From the NCBI GenBank assembly GCA_033557465.1, contig CM066047.1:2046001-2110000 (forward strand): DNA of 64,000 nt. Reading direction: 5' to 3'. Below the pieces are notes generated by a model. The model worked only from the letters and a program-made list of their open reading frames with translations. It did not search any database and had not been told where the DNA came from. The stretch is from Ichthyophis bannanicus (taxonomy: Eukaryota > Chordata > Amphibia > Gymnophiona > Ichthyophiidae). The translations under genes and the position numbers were made by a program. Position 1 is the stretch's first letter; the number at the start of each line of letters is the position of its first letter. Positions 10,006-19,360 of this stretch are shown piece by piece.

Positions 10006-10279
10006 AAAGAAGGAATACAGGACAAATAGAAATTTGCTAATGGTTTCCACTTTTTATGTGCTTTCAGTTATGAACAGATACCACCTTTATAACAGAGCAA
10101 TATGGATGGAAAACATTATAAAATATTTGAAGGCAACAGAAAAATACAATTTCTTAATTTTTCTGTATTCTTCCTTGAAAACTGCTTGTATTTTTTCATT
10201 TCAGCTTGTTTTGAAAACTGACAAACTAAAGCCTTTTTTGGCTGTCTTGTGTCTATAGGCAAAATCTCTCGTAGTATGT

Positions 10280-10570
10280 GGGAGGAGTATAGCCTAGTGG
10301 TTGGGGCAAGTTACTTCAGGCCAGAGAGCCAGGGGTTTGAATCCCATTAGAGGACAGCAATCTTGGGCCAGAAGGACTGGGTTTTCTAGTCCCACAGGTT
10401 CTCCTTGTGGCCTTGGGCAAGCCACTTAACCCTCCTTTGCCTCAGGTACAAAAAAATAGATTGTGAGCCCTTCAGGGACCAGGGGAAAAAAATATATATA
10501 TAGTACCTGAATGTACACCGCTTTCACTAGTAGAAAAGCGGTATATAAGCACAGTTAAATAAATAAATAT
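10280..10570 (+). mobile_element. tRNA-derived SINE with L2-type tail
   Basis: Head with box A (TAGCCTAGTGGTTGGGGC) and box B (GGGTTTGAATCCC), a central block (TTGGGCCAGAAGGACTGGG, TCTAGTCCCACAGG, CTTGGGCAAGCCACTTAACC) and an L2-type end (GTACACCGCTTTCACTAG-TAGAAAAGCGGTATATAAG) followed by (AATA)n. It is a diverged relative of the SINEs at 15945 and 50616. Confidence 0.8.
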
Positions 10571-11034
10571 AGGCCGTAGTGAGTACTGGATCAGGATTAA
10601 AATTATCTGTTTTCTTTGAAGATGGACAATCAAGAAAAATTTCAAGCTTTTCCAATCACTCCTCCTCCCATCCAAGTTAATCATAGACAAACTGGGTAAA
10701 AGTTAACCTGATGCAAATCAATATGTGACATGAAATTTGTCCGAAAATTTTCCTGCTAGCCCTTCACTATTCAATATCTTACTCTACAACTTGGATTTCT
10801 GAAACTCAGAATCTTGAAGGTGTTCTGTTCAGATTTCCTCCACAACGATAATATTGTTAAATAAAAAATAAATATGCTCTGGGAAAATAATCTTCAAAGC
10901 TTAGCTAATGGTCAAATATTTTACAAGTTCAGCATGACTCATCAATACATCAGCTAAGTAGAGTCACATAAAATTTGTTTCAATTTTGTTCTTCAGCGCG
11001 TTCATGTAAGTCTTAAAGCTTTTTATTTGCTTCT
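10571..11034. other. no recognisable gene or repeat
   Basis: AT-rich sequence, downstream of the zinc-finger exon (which lies on the minus strand), so it may hold its 3' UTR. No motif seen. Confidence 0.4.
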
Positions 11035-11756
11035 TCATTGTGATGGTAGGCAGTGGGTGTGGTGTTTCTTAAAACCTCTGGGATGATTTGTCTGAAAATT
11101 GCAACGATCACATTTGAAAAGACCTTTACTATGAGCAGCAAGGTGGAGTTTAAGAATATCTTCCAAAACAAAATTCTTTCCACATTCTTTCCAATCGTTG
11201 TTGTTAAGTGCCATCAAGTCTTGTCAACTCATAGTGACCCTCTGGATAGTTGTCTTAAATTGTGTTCGGTCTTCAGTCAGGTGACTCATTGTTGACAGAC
11301 TGGCACCCGTAGCTGCTGTTATTGTATCGATCCATCTCATTGCTGACCTTCCTCTTTTGCGTTGACCTTCTATCTTGCCAAGCACGATGTCTTTCTCTAA
11401 TGATCTCTCTCTTCGCATGATGTGTCCAAAGTATGAAAGTCAAAGTCTTGTCATCTGAGCTTCTAAAGAAAGCTTAGCACGAATGTCACACATTTTACAA
11501 TAAAATTTTCCTTTTCTACGCCATAAGTACTTTAACAAGTCGTCTTCCTTGTTTAAAGTTTCTTTATCTTCTGAGATCTCAGGTACATTTTTGGTTCGTA
11601 TATAGTAAGGGCACTCATTTATATAACACAATAGTTTTTGTTTCATAACATGTACTAATTGTCGTCTTCCCTTCATTAATTTTTTCCTTTTCCCTTTCCT
11701 TACCATATTTCTTTTCTGCCGCTTTTGTGCATATTTTTTTTGTACTGCTTGTGTTC
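11035..11756 (-). pseudogene. C2H2 zinc-finger exon split by an RTE insertion
   Basis: On the minus strand a splice-acceptor-like tract (ending ATATCAACAG at 11757) precedes an open frame that runs to 11489, is interrupted, and resumes from 11186 to a TGA at 11035. The first part has a basic stretch (MVRKGKRKKLMKGRR), a Cys pair in LLCYINECPYY, an acidic linker and FYCKMC. The second part continues GKNFVLEDILKLHLAAH and then a second finger, FKCDRCNFQTNHPRGFKKHH. Without the insert the C-x2-C and H-x-H halves of one finger join in frame, with no frameshift. Such fingers bind DNA. I do not recognise the gene. It may be a processed or exonic pseudogene, or a dead allele of a host gene; the insertion would destroy the finger and bring in stops. 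Confidence 0.6.
11187..11488 (-). mobile_element. RTE/BovB-type LINE 3' end
   Basis: Minus-strand translation gives LSLEAQMTRL, then MRRERSLEKDIVLGKIEGQR, MRWIDTITAATG and LTEDRTQFKTTIQRVTMSR, the C-terminal pattern of BovB-type RTE proteins. It ends with GATGGCACTTAACAACAACGA-like sequence. It is 5' truncated. Duplicated CACATT occurs at 11181-11186 and 11489-11494 and marks the target site, which is inside the zinc-finger codons. Confidence 0.78.
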
Positions 11757-11814
11757 CTGTTGATATTTATGATGATAATATTTTTTATTGCATGATATGT
11801 TAGGATGGTATGTT

Positions 11815-12442
11815 TACATAAGAACATAAGAAATGCCTTACTGCGTCAGACCAAGGTCCATCAAGCCCAGTATGCTGTTTCCAACAGTGGCCAATCCAGG
11901 CCAAATGTACCTGGCAGTTCCCAAAGAGGGGCACAGGTTCCACAATACTTGTACCGGGGCAAGCAGTGGACTTCCTGGGTCCTCATAATCATTATTATGG
12001 ACCTTTCTTCCAGGAACTTGTCCAAACGTTTCTTTAAACCCCACTACACTAACAGCTTTTATTACATCCTCCGGTAACAAATTACAGAGTTTGATTACAT
12101 GTTGAGTAAAACAATATTTTCTCTTATTAGTCTTAAATGGGTTGCATTGTAGCTTCATTGTGTGTCCTCTAATCTTTCTACTTTTTGATGGCGTAAACAA
12201 CTGATGTGCGTTTACCTGTTCCACCCCATTCATTAATTTATAGACCTTTATCATAGCTCCCCTCAGCCGTCTCTTTTCCAAGTTGAAGAGCCCCAACCTT
12301 TTAATTCTCTCCTCATAAGGGTGTCCTCCATTCCTTTTTCCATTTTTGTCGCTCTTCTTTGTACATTTTTTAATTCAGTTATATCCTTTTTAAGATATGG
12401 TGACCAGAATTGCATGCAATATTCAAGGTGAGGTCGCACCAT
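11815..12442 (-). mobile_element. CR1-A LINE 3' end
   Basis: Minus strand: RT C-terminus and 3' UTR, including [39 protein letters not shown] and IKLCNLLPEDVIKAV, then CTGGATTGGCCACTGTTGG and a terminal TTCTTATGTTCTTATGT. Broken by frameshift near 12280. 5' truncated; the truncation point abuts PLE sequence at 12443. Confidence 0.88.
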
Positions 12443-12482
12443 GAAACAGTATAATTTTTCTTTTAAAATCAATCATATACCC

Positions 12483-12519
12483 CTGAGGCAGGCATATTAT
12501 GCTGAAACACAGCCGCGTC
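12483..12519 (+). ncRNA. hammerhead-like ribozyme core (degenerate)
   Basis: CTGAGGC, then stem II GGCAT-ATT-ATGCT, then GAAA, then a short stem III and CGTC. It is homologous to the core at 4652-4688 on the other strand, with different stem bases, so stem II pairing appears kept (GCAT/ATGC here). The last base of the CUGANGA box is C. Confidence 0.38.
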
Positions 12520-12550
12520 ATGTGCTGTTTAATTAAAGTAATGGTGCAAG

Positions 12551-12893
12551 CAGGACCGTACCGAGCCCTGTGCGAGCGGTGCGGCCGCACAGGGCAAAAA
12601 GACTTAAGGGCGCATTTCGGCTCTCTGCTGTTGCCTGCCACTGCCACTTTTTCGGCGGCAGGCAGCAATAGAGGGACGAAATGCGCCCCTTAAGTCTTTG
12701 TGCCGGCACATTAAGCAGGTCTGGTCTCTCCGGGAGGGAACAGACCTGCTTAGCATGCCGGCGACTTGCTGATTGGGCACGCGCCCCCCCTCCCACAGCC
12801 CCATAAAGTGTCTAAATGGAGGTGCGGGAGGGGGGGGGCATGCGCCTGATGTGCAAGTTGCACAGGGCTCATTTCAGTCTTGGTACCGCCCTG
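12551..12893. mobile_element. 343-bp non-autonomous hAT MITE
   Basis: It begins CAGGACCGTACCGAG and ends CTTGGTACCGCCCTG; as inverted repeats these match at 12 of 15 bases. It is flanked by GGTGCAAG (12543-12550) and GGTACAAG (12894-12901), a 7 of 8 match, as expected of hAT. Inside is a large foldback: AAAGACTTAAGGGCGCATTTCG near 12598 pairs with CGAAATGCGCCCCTTAAGTCTTT near 12678. Non-coding. Confidence 0.82.
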
Positions 12894-12967
12894 GGTACAA
12901 GCCATTGGGACTCTTTGTCTATCTCCGGCAGTGTCTCATTTGATCTTTGCTTTATTGTCGGAGGATT

Positions 12968-13200
12968 TTCTCTTTTATTTTATTTATTTATTTTATTTAA
13001 CATTTCTTCTATACCGCGCTATTAAAATCAGCGCGGTGTACAATGAACAAAACATACTGCAATGCATACAGGCAACATTGAGTTTACAAAGAACAGGGAA
13101 AAATAACACATGGGATAACCGGGATAACTATGTACACTTTTCTGTTGCTCCTATGAACATATGTATGTCAATCTACACATGTAGTTCTGCTATGTAGATG
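12968..13200 (-). mobile_element. L2-type 3' UTR and tail
   Basis: Starts with ATTTATTTTATTTAACATTTC then TATACCGCGCTATTAAAATC and GCGCGGTGTACAATG. On the minus strand this is the terminal stem and AATAAA tail of the L2-type group. It extends about 230 bp with no coding residue. Confidence 0.65.
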
Positions 13201-13495
13201 TAGGGTTGCTTCTAAACAAAGTACCTTATGAAAAACTCCATGGATTAAGAGACAATGTCCTAATGTGGTTAGGGAACTGTTTAAAAGATCGAAAACACAC
13301 AGCAGGGTTAAATGACCAATTTTCTCAATGGACAAAGGTGAACAGTAGAGTACCTCCTCTGGAAATAGAAACATTGAGAAAGGACATAACATTTGCAGAT
13401 GACACCAAATTATTCAAAGTTGTTAAATTGTATGGAGAAATAGCAGAAGGACGTTGAAAGACTTTGAGACCGGGCAACCAGATGGCAAATGGTTA
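13201..13495 (+). mobile_element. CR1-A LINE fragment with internal deletion
   Basis: Translates to GLRDNVLMWLGNCLKDRKHT-AGLNDQFSQWTKVNSR, then jumps to ITFADDTKLFKVVK, so about 40 codons between the GVPQGS block and the FADD box are lost. Corresponds to 23490-23790 of the longer copy. Old and diverged. Confidence 0.7.
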
Positions 13496-13860
13496 TGGTA
13501 TGGTTAACTTTAATATACCACAACAGGGTATGCAATCTATGTGGTTTTCAATACATTAAAATTATGAAGATCAGAAAAGAACTCCATTTTTCAAATAGGA
13601 CAGCAATGAGAGCCGTGAGAGAAGAAGTAAAGCAAACATAGACATAGGGTACAATAAAGACGACTTGCAAAACCCAACGCAAAGCGGCAACTACCTCAAG
13701 GTTGAGTGGGCTGGATGTTGAAGGCAGATTCAGAGGTGAGTTTTAAGCGCCTTTTTGAAATTCCTGAAACTATGCTCGGTACGAAGAGGGGCGGGTAGAC
13801 TGCCCCAAAGTGCTGGGGCCACAGCTGAGAAGGCACTTTTTCGTGTGGAAATTTAGGGGG
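13496..13860 (-). mobile_element. L2-type LINE 3' end
   Basis: Minus-strand translation around 13690-13850 gives FSAVAPALWGSLPAPLRTEH followed by FRNFKKALKTHL, the L2-type RT C-terminus. The 3' part (13496-13560) ends in a GGTATATTAAAG-like stem. No frame beyond this. Confidence 0.62.
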
Positions 13861-13924
13861 CTAGTTGCTAAGCTGCGGTAAAATTTCGCCTGGGCAGTTT
13901 AATATTTATCTTGAACCTCTACGG

Positions 13925-14683
13925 GAGTTAGTAAGAAAACATGGAATTAATGTGTATATTTAAGCAGACTCTGTTCAGCTTATTGTACCATTAGAAGATG
14001 ATAGATCTGTCTCTGTTGTGAAATTGAATGCCTGCCTACAAGAAGTCAGAAGTTGGCTTGCTAATAGCAGATTAAAATTGAATCCCACCAAGACGGTTTG
14101 CTTGAGTCTAGGGAGTATATCTAAGAACATGCAAGATGTCCTGCCATTGATTGATGAGATCCTGATATCTTGGATGACAGATCTATGTGTATTGGGAGTG
14201 ATCGTAGAATGTGAGGGGATCGGAGCAAAGCAGATTGTTTCAGTAATTTGCTCTGTGCAATTTAAGTTAAGATTAATTTATCAAGTAAAACCCTATTTTG
14301 GAGATACAGAACTACGAGTGATTGTACAATCTTTATTATTGAGTATATTTGCTTATTGTAATGTGTTATATACAGGGTTAAGAAGATTATAGGGGACACA
14401 AAATGCCTTGATGAGACTTTTGTTAGGGGGAAAGTGCACATCCCTTGTTGGAAAGATTGCATTGGCTTCCTATTGCACAAAGATGTCAGTTTAAGCTTTA
14501 TAATGGTTTTAAAGCTATAAAGTTGAATAGGCCGCTATATTTACGAATAAGTTGTGTAGGTATAATCCAGGGAGAGTGCTTAGTTCCTCACAGGGGAATT
14601 TGTTTGAGATACTAGGAGTATATGGAGGGCAAAGGCTTTCAGTGTGGTAAAACCTTTTAAATAAATAAAATAAATAAATAGTA
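13925..14683 (+). mobile_element. L2-type LINE, thumb region of RT
   Basis: Open frame 14018-14392 contains LNACLQEVRSWLANSRLKLN followed by PTKT, LCVLGVIVECEG, and VQSLLLSIFAYCNVLYTGL. These are the post-FADD blocks of L2 reverse transcriptase (N-x-C-L-x-x-V-x-x-W-x-x-x-N-x-L-x-L-N, LGV, D-Y-C-N-x-L-Y). Further shifted pieces follow to about 14560. It ends with AATAAATAAAATAAATAAATAG at 14660-14683. It is 5' truncated and dead. Confidence 0.78.
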
Positions 14684-15294
14684 ACTCCTGTGGTAAAGGA
14701 ATAATGTAGTTTGTGTTGAATACTGCAAATTATAATGCCAGCTCAAAGTTGCCATTATTTTTCCTGGCTGGGAGCATCAGTCTGCTACTGCCCAGTGCTT
14801 CCTGCCTCCGTCTTAAAGAAGCTGGTGCTGTTAAAATCAGACTAGTAGTCTGGAGGTTTTCTCCTCTGGCACCAGCAATGAATCAGGGTTCCTACCCCCC
14901 CCCCCCCCAAATAACACCCTCCTCCACATAGAGACCCCGGTACACCCAAGCTCCTATTGCTAAGGCAGGTTGACACCTAGCAATAGTATCACAAGACTAC
15001 TGCTAGGGGTCATGGGTGCCATTTTGAGCTATGCACCAGTGCCAGCAGGAGCAAGACGGAGTCACTTCTGCTGGTCTCCCCCTAGACCACCAGGAACTCT
15101 TCAAAGTGGGCCTGAATGGCCTTTAGAGGAGGGGTCTTCAGGGGTGGGCAAAGTTGATTTCAGATCCAGTGGAGGTCTTTTGGGTGTCTCCTTCTGGACC
15201 TTGGGGGCACCGAGGTCCTCTGTGGAGAAGGGTTTATTTAGAGGGCCCTGATTATTGGTGGTGCCAGGTGGAGGGGACCCCAGCACCAGCCCCT

Positions 15295-15298
15295 TTAA
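15295..15298. repeat. TTAA target duplication, left copy
   Basis: TTAA; pairs with 15796-15799. TTAA is the piggyBac target. Confidence 0.85.
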
Positions 15299-15795
15299 CA
15301 CTAGAAGCCCCAAAAGGAATTTTACCTAGAAACCCCAAAGTGCGTCAATTGACGCATTATCATGACGACTGCGTTTAGCATGAAATGCAGATGCGAATTA
15401 ATATGAAGTTACTTATTTGTTAAATACGTGCAGTATGTGACGTCATTACATGTCATCGTGTGTTTATTGTTTGTAATGTTGGAGTAAAACTGTAAACAGT
15501 GATTGAGATTCACCACCTAGTGGGAACATAAATTTATACCTAGAAGCCCAAAGTACGTCAATTGACGCATCCAAAACAAATGAGTGCGTCAATTGATGCA
15601 CATTGGGGCTTCTAGGTATAAATTCATTTTCCCGCTAGGTGGTGCATTTGTCATTAATTTTCGATGCACATATTTGAACATCTTGACCTTGCTAACAAAG
15701 TCATGGAACATGACTGACATGGTTCTAGCAGTGGCGCTGGTATACAACGTCGAAGATGCATTTGCGTCAATTGACACACTTTGGGGCTTCTAGTG
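15299..15795. mobile_element. piggyBac-like MITE, 497 bp
   Basis: Ends CACTAGAAGCCCCAAAA and TTTGGGGCTTCTAGTG are inverted repeats, bounded on both sides by TTAA. It contains four copies of the self-complementary block GCGTCAATTGACGC or close variants, at about 15343, 15555, 15585 and 15763. It also has an inner foldback (15513-15648) whose arms, CACCTAGTGGGAACATAAAT and its mate ending CCGCTAGGTGGTG, enclose a second TAGAAGCCC/GGGGCTTCTA pair. No transposase. Confidence 0.85.
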
Positions 15796-15799
15796 TTAA
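15796..15799. repeat. TTAA target duplication, right copy
   Basis: TTAA; pairs with 15295-15298. Confidence 0.85.
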
Positions 15800-15944
15800 G
15801 ACTGAGGCAGGGCACATTGTGTTGTGTGTTAGCAGCCCAATGCTTCCAGCTGGGTCAAATAACGCCGGCTTTGAGATGGCATTATTTTTCCCAAAAAATG
15901 TAGCTTGCAGTAAACAATGCAAAGTATGCTATTCTGTTTGAATA

Positions 15945-16250
15945 ATAATGGAGTGGAGGAGTGGCCTAGTGGTTGGGGCAAGGTACTTCAGGCCGGAAGG
16001 TCGGGGGTTCAAATCCCACTAGAGGACAGCAACCTTGGGCCGGAAGGACTGGGGTTTCTAGTCCCACAGGTGCTCCTTGTGGTCTTGGGCAAGCCACTTA
16101 ACCCTCCATAGCCCATGTTCCCTGTAAATAGTTTTCTCCAAGTTATAATGCCCTGTTCAATGTAATTTCAGTTTGTTCAATGTAAACCGCACTGATGCAG
16201 AATAGCGCGGTATATAAGAGAATTGAAATAAATAAATAAATAAATAAATT
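15945..16250 (+). mobile_element. tRNA-derived SINE with L2-type tail
   Basis: Box A TGGCCTAGTGG at 15962-15972 and box B GGTTCAAATCC at 16006-16016 form an internal pol III promoter. Then follow TTGGGCCGGAAGGACTGGGG, TGGTCTTGGGCAAGCCACTT, a CCATGTTCCCTGTAAATAG region and the tail TTCAATGTAAACCGCACTG-ATGCAGAATAGCGCGGTATATAAG plus (AAATA)n. It is nearly identical to 50616-50920, so this family moved relatively recently. Confidence 0.88.
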
Positions 16251-16255
16251 AAGGG

Positions 16256-16604
16256 AGCGATTCTCAACACCGGTGGCCAGCGCTGAACTTGAAACCCAGA
16301 TATTCAGCCTCCACCCAGTTAGCTTCTGCAGCAAAGGTTAAGCCAGTGTTTTCTGCACCAGACTTTCACCACCTGTTACTAACTGCGCAGCAGCAATATT
16401 GAGCCACTGCCCAATTAGCGACGGGTGTCACCCTGGAGTGCCCCTAGTGTGCCCCGATGCTTACCAGGGGCAGATTAGTGCTGCTGAATACCCCACAGAG
16501 CAGCACTTACATGGTTTGCAGGTCTGCAGACCGTATCCTCTGAGGTGTTCCGCAGTTTTATTCAACACATGATTGGGTAATTTAGCTAGCATTATGGTAA
16601 AATA
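16256..16604. other. no recognisable gene or repeat
   Basis: Sequence with GCAGCAATATTGAGCCACTG-style blocks that look like a worn MITE, but I cannot define ends. Confidence 0.3.
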
Positions 16605-16619
16605 ATGGATGTTTTTGCC

Positions 16620-16670
16620 ATTTGTGTGCAGTTCTGGTCGCCACATCTCAAAAATGATATAGCAGAATTA
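16620..16670 (+). mobile_element. CR1-A scrap
   Basis: Fifty bp reading GTGTGCAGTTCTGGTCGCC then CATCTCAAAAATGATATAGC, which matches the [17 protein letters not shown] region of CR1-A. Confidence 0.55.
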
Positions 16671-16904
16671 GACAAGGACACAACCCTTGCTGGGCCGATG
16701 GGCTTCTCCAGGGGTGGGCATCTCCTTCATCTACTTCTAGGATGTCTTTCCTGGATCTTAGAATGGGCTATGTGGCCTCTGTTTCTGCAGCCACAAGCCA
16801 CTAGCTTTGCATATTTGAGATAAGGGGTTGAGATTTTAGCTGACCTCACAATCATATTAACCATATTTATAATATCTAAGATTATTATGACTTGGATTTA
16901 CTTT

Positions 16905-17515
16905 TTGGATTTAGTTCACGCCTTTCTCGAAGCTCAAAGTGAGTTACATTCAGGTACAATAGATATTTCCCTGTCCCTAGAGGGCTTACAAGCTAAAGGG
17001 TCACAGTGGCCTGACTGCCATGTGCAAAAATGAAACCAAATATTCAGTGTCTGAGCCACTCTGGCACTGAATATCCGATTTCAGCGATGATCGATCTTAT
17101 CTAGTTAGCAGTGAAATTTAATGCTAACTGGATAGCAACATCCCTATAAATTACGAGAGTCATTGATCTGTCTTTTGTGCTTTGCCAATTCGGTTAGTGT
17201 TGGATATGTGCTAGGATCAACCATGTTCCACCCATGCACTGCTTCGAAACTAACCATGCATTTCTAGGGTGGTCTGTAGAGATATTCATGGGTAGTAACT
17301 GGTTAGTGCTGCTGGATATTGGGCAGAACAGGGTTTATGCGGTTTTCAGGTCCTACAAACTGCATAAACACTTTTGAATATTGACCCCTAAGTTTGTAAC
17401 TGGAGGCAATGGAGGGTTAAGTCACTTGCCCAAGATCACAAAGAGCAGCAGTGAGATTGAACCTGGCGTGCTTGGTTCTCAGCCCGCTGCTCCAATAATT
17501 AAGCTACTTCGTATA
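16905..17515 (-). mobile_element. tRNA-derived SINE, second family, split by a MITE
   Basis: 16905-16996 and 17389-17515 are the two halves of one minus-strand SINE. The right half holds the tRNA-like head in reverse (GAGGGTTAAGTCACTTGCCC, CAGTGAGATTGAACCTGGC, CAATAATTAAGCTACTTC). The left half holds the tail (TTTGGATTTAGTTCACGCC, TTACATTCAGGTACAATAG). An equivalent, differently broken copy lies at 19240-19840. Confidence 0.65.
16997..17388. mobile_element. Harbinger-like MITE, 392 bp
   Basis: It interrupts the SINE. Ends AGGGTCA and TTGACCCC are short inverted repeats; TAA at 16994-16996 and 17389-17391 is a TWA-type 3-bp duplication. Inside are repeated ATATTCAGT/GAATATC-type motifs. No coding capacity. 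Confidence 0.6.
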
Positions 17516-17573
17516 ATTGTGCCATCGTTTGTCTCTGTTAATATTTTTAATTTAATTTTCCTTTATTCCGTAG

Positions 17574-17855
17574 GCTCCTCTTCCTGGATATATTGAAGCT
17601 TACCCACGGCCATGTTACCCACAGAATTCTCCTTCCAGACTTTCCTGCCAATACAACCAGCCAGGAAGCACGCATGTGAACATGGAACAGACTGTAATGC
17701 CCACCATGGCCGCTTCCCAGCAGAGTCCACCACATGCTGACACTCCCGAATCCTCACTCACCAACCTTTCCACAGCAGCCCTTGTGAAGGCAATACGAGA
17801 TGAGGTTGCAAAACTGGCCAAGAAACAGACAGACATGTTTGAGTTCCAGGTTTGA
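17574..17855 (+). CDS. candidate terminal exon of an unidentified host gene
   Basis: A pyrimidine-rich tract (AATTTTCCTTTATTCCGTAG, ending 17573) is followed by an uninterrupted 93-codon frame ending in TGA at 17853-17855. The peptide starts APLPGYIEAYPRPCYPQNSP, is rich in Pro, Ser and Gln in its first two thirds, then becomes a charged helix with ALVKAIRDEVAKLAKKQTD and ends MFEFQV. Codon use and composition are unlike any repeat around it, and nothing similar recurs in the window. It may instead be an internal exon, because CAG/GTTTGA at 17847-17855 could serve as a weak donor. I do not recognise the protein. The helical C-terminus looks like a coiled-coil or interaction segment. Confidence 0.6.
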   Translation, partial: APLPGYIEAYPRPCYPQNSPSRLSCQYNQPGSTHVNMEQTVMPTMAASQQSPPHADTPESSLTNLSTAALVKAIRDEVAKLAKKQTDMFEFQV

Positions 17856-19130
17856 TAATGGACGCAAAGTTTTCACATATGCAATTGAAAATTATAGTGC
17901 AGAGAATTAGAGGGAATGTTTGTAAACCTTGGAGACTCTGCCTCTTTTACATAAAGCTGAAAGCAAACAAGCCGTGGCTTGACAAAAAAAAAATAGTTTC
18001 TCTCTCTTAATTTGAAAATGAAATATGTATTAGAAGAGCAGTAAAGGCCCTTTTTGTCAGGTTGGATGTGTTCTTAGAGGCTGTTCTTGTACCCTAACTG
18101 TAAAATTACTTAAAATGACTATTTTAAAAAGACAGAGCTCTCAAGGCAGTGCCACGTGTGGCCACTCTGACTTCCAGAGTCCTATATCTGCCAGCTGCCG
18201 CCCTCCAGCACCAGCAAGGAAGAGACCCGCAGCGCTCAGGATCCTTCAGCTGTTGCATGACGATTCTTTGTGTGCGTGTGTGCAGAATGCCAGGCCTTAA
18301 GCCTACAACACCTGCTCTCTCACCTAAGTACTAACTTTATGTTAGGGAACTTTGTTGTGCAGTGCTTTAATGTGACTCTTAAAAAAACAAAACATGGAAA
18401 TAACTCTGCCTTGCTGGCCAAGCAAGAGGGTGTCGCTTGGTAACCACTTTTTTACAAAGAAGCAAAATCTACAATAGAATTTGAGAAGGGTCAGATTTAC
18501 ATGTTTTCCAAAGGGCCAAAAGTAGGGCAAAGTATAGCAGTAAGTTTGCTAGTCAGTTAATAGCGTGTAAATGGCACTCAGCGGGTTAGCTGCCTGGCAA
18601 TAAGGCCCTGGCATTGAATAACGGGTTTAGAGTTCAGCAGTGGTGGCAGCTAGCTGGATTAGATCAACTAGCCACCGCCATTGCTAAATAATCCCCCCTT
18701 GTATCTATTAAAACAATTAGGCAAATGTTCCATATTGCTTTTGGAACAAATTTTGCTGAATACTTTTTCCCCTTCCTGAAGCTGCAGTAAATTAAGTCCT
18801 TTAAGAAAAGAAGTAACATTTTGAACTGTGCAGCAGATTGACTTGTAAACTCGATGTAATTTTTATGCACTGCTTAAGTCAAAAGTTAAGACTATCCCTA
18901 TGTCTTATAACTGGAACATACAAATAGCCCATCACAACATGATTGAACAGCTCTTTTCTGTTAATAACCAGAGGCAGAAGAGAGCAGAATCCTTGCATTT
19001 TAAAAGAATATATTGTGCTAAAGAGAAAGGAATGACAGTGACCAGCTGAAAAGTCCTTTCTAACTGTATTAATACAATGGTTTTCTATGAATCTCTTAAA
19101 AACTGTGAATAAATCTAGTAATGAGACTTT
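17856..19130 (+). other. likely 3' UTR of the exon at 17574-17855
   Basis: Low-repeat, AT-rich sequence with no mobile-element signature. The first clear AATAAA on the plus strand is at 19108-19113. If the exon is terminal, the UTR would be about 1.27 kb. The open frames inside (for example 18115-18334) show no motif. Confidence 0.4.
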
Positions 19131-19360
19131 TTCTTTTAAGATGATCTTGTGCACCTAATGAATTTGATGACAGCCTCTTCTATGTGTAAATGAGGCTGAG
19201 ATAGAAAAGATAGCATGGGGTTTGCACACTGATGTACTGAAGGGATTTCGGATTTAGCTCATGCCTTTTTCAGGACTAGCTCAAGGTGAATTACAGTCTG
19301 GTACCGTAGGTATTTTCCTGTCCCCAAATGGCTTCCAATTTAAGTTTGTACCTGAGGCAA

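Larger units (their letters stand above)
12443..12967 (+). mobile_element. Penelope-like element end fragment, split by a hAT element
   Basis: 12443-12550 and 12894-12967 together form one stretch homologous to the reverse complement of 4620-4760: CATATACCCCTGAGGCAGGC, then TGCTGAAACACAGCCGCGTC, TTAATTAAAGTAATGGTGCA and, after the insert, CAAGCCATTGGGACTC. It has no coding part. It carries a hammerhead-like core and serves as the target of the hAT element at 12551. Confidence 0.55.
14708..15925. mobile_element. possible 1.2-kb foldback element
   Basis: The left arm near 14713-14812 (TACTGCAAATTATAATGCCAG, CTCAAAGTTGCCATTATTTT) is matched, inverted and diverged, by 15822-15915 (GGCTTTGAGATGGCATTATTT, TAGCTTGCAGTAAAC). 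Between the arms lie unassigned sequence, a C run at 14896-14908 and the piggyBac-like MITE. I see no clear target duplication, so the ends are approximate. Confidence 0.4.

Noticed and set aside
15945..16020. tRNA gene
   Set aside because: Boxes A and B are present, but the cloverleaf is not kept and the sequence runs into a SINE body and LINE tail.
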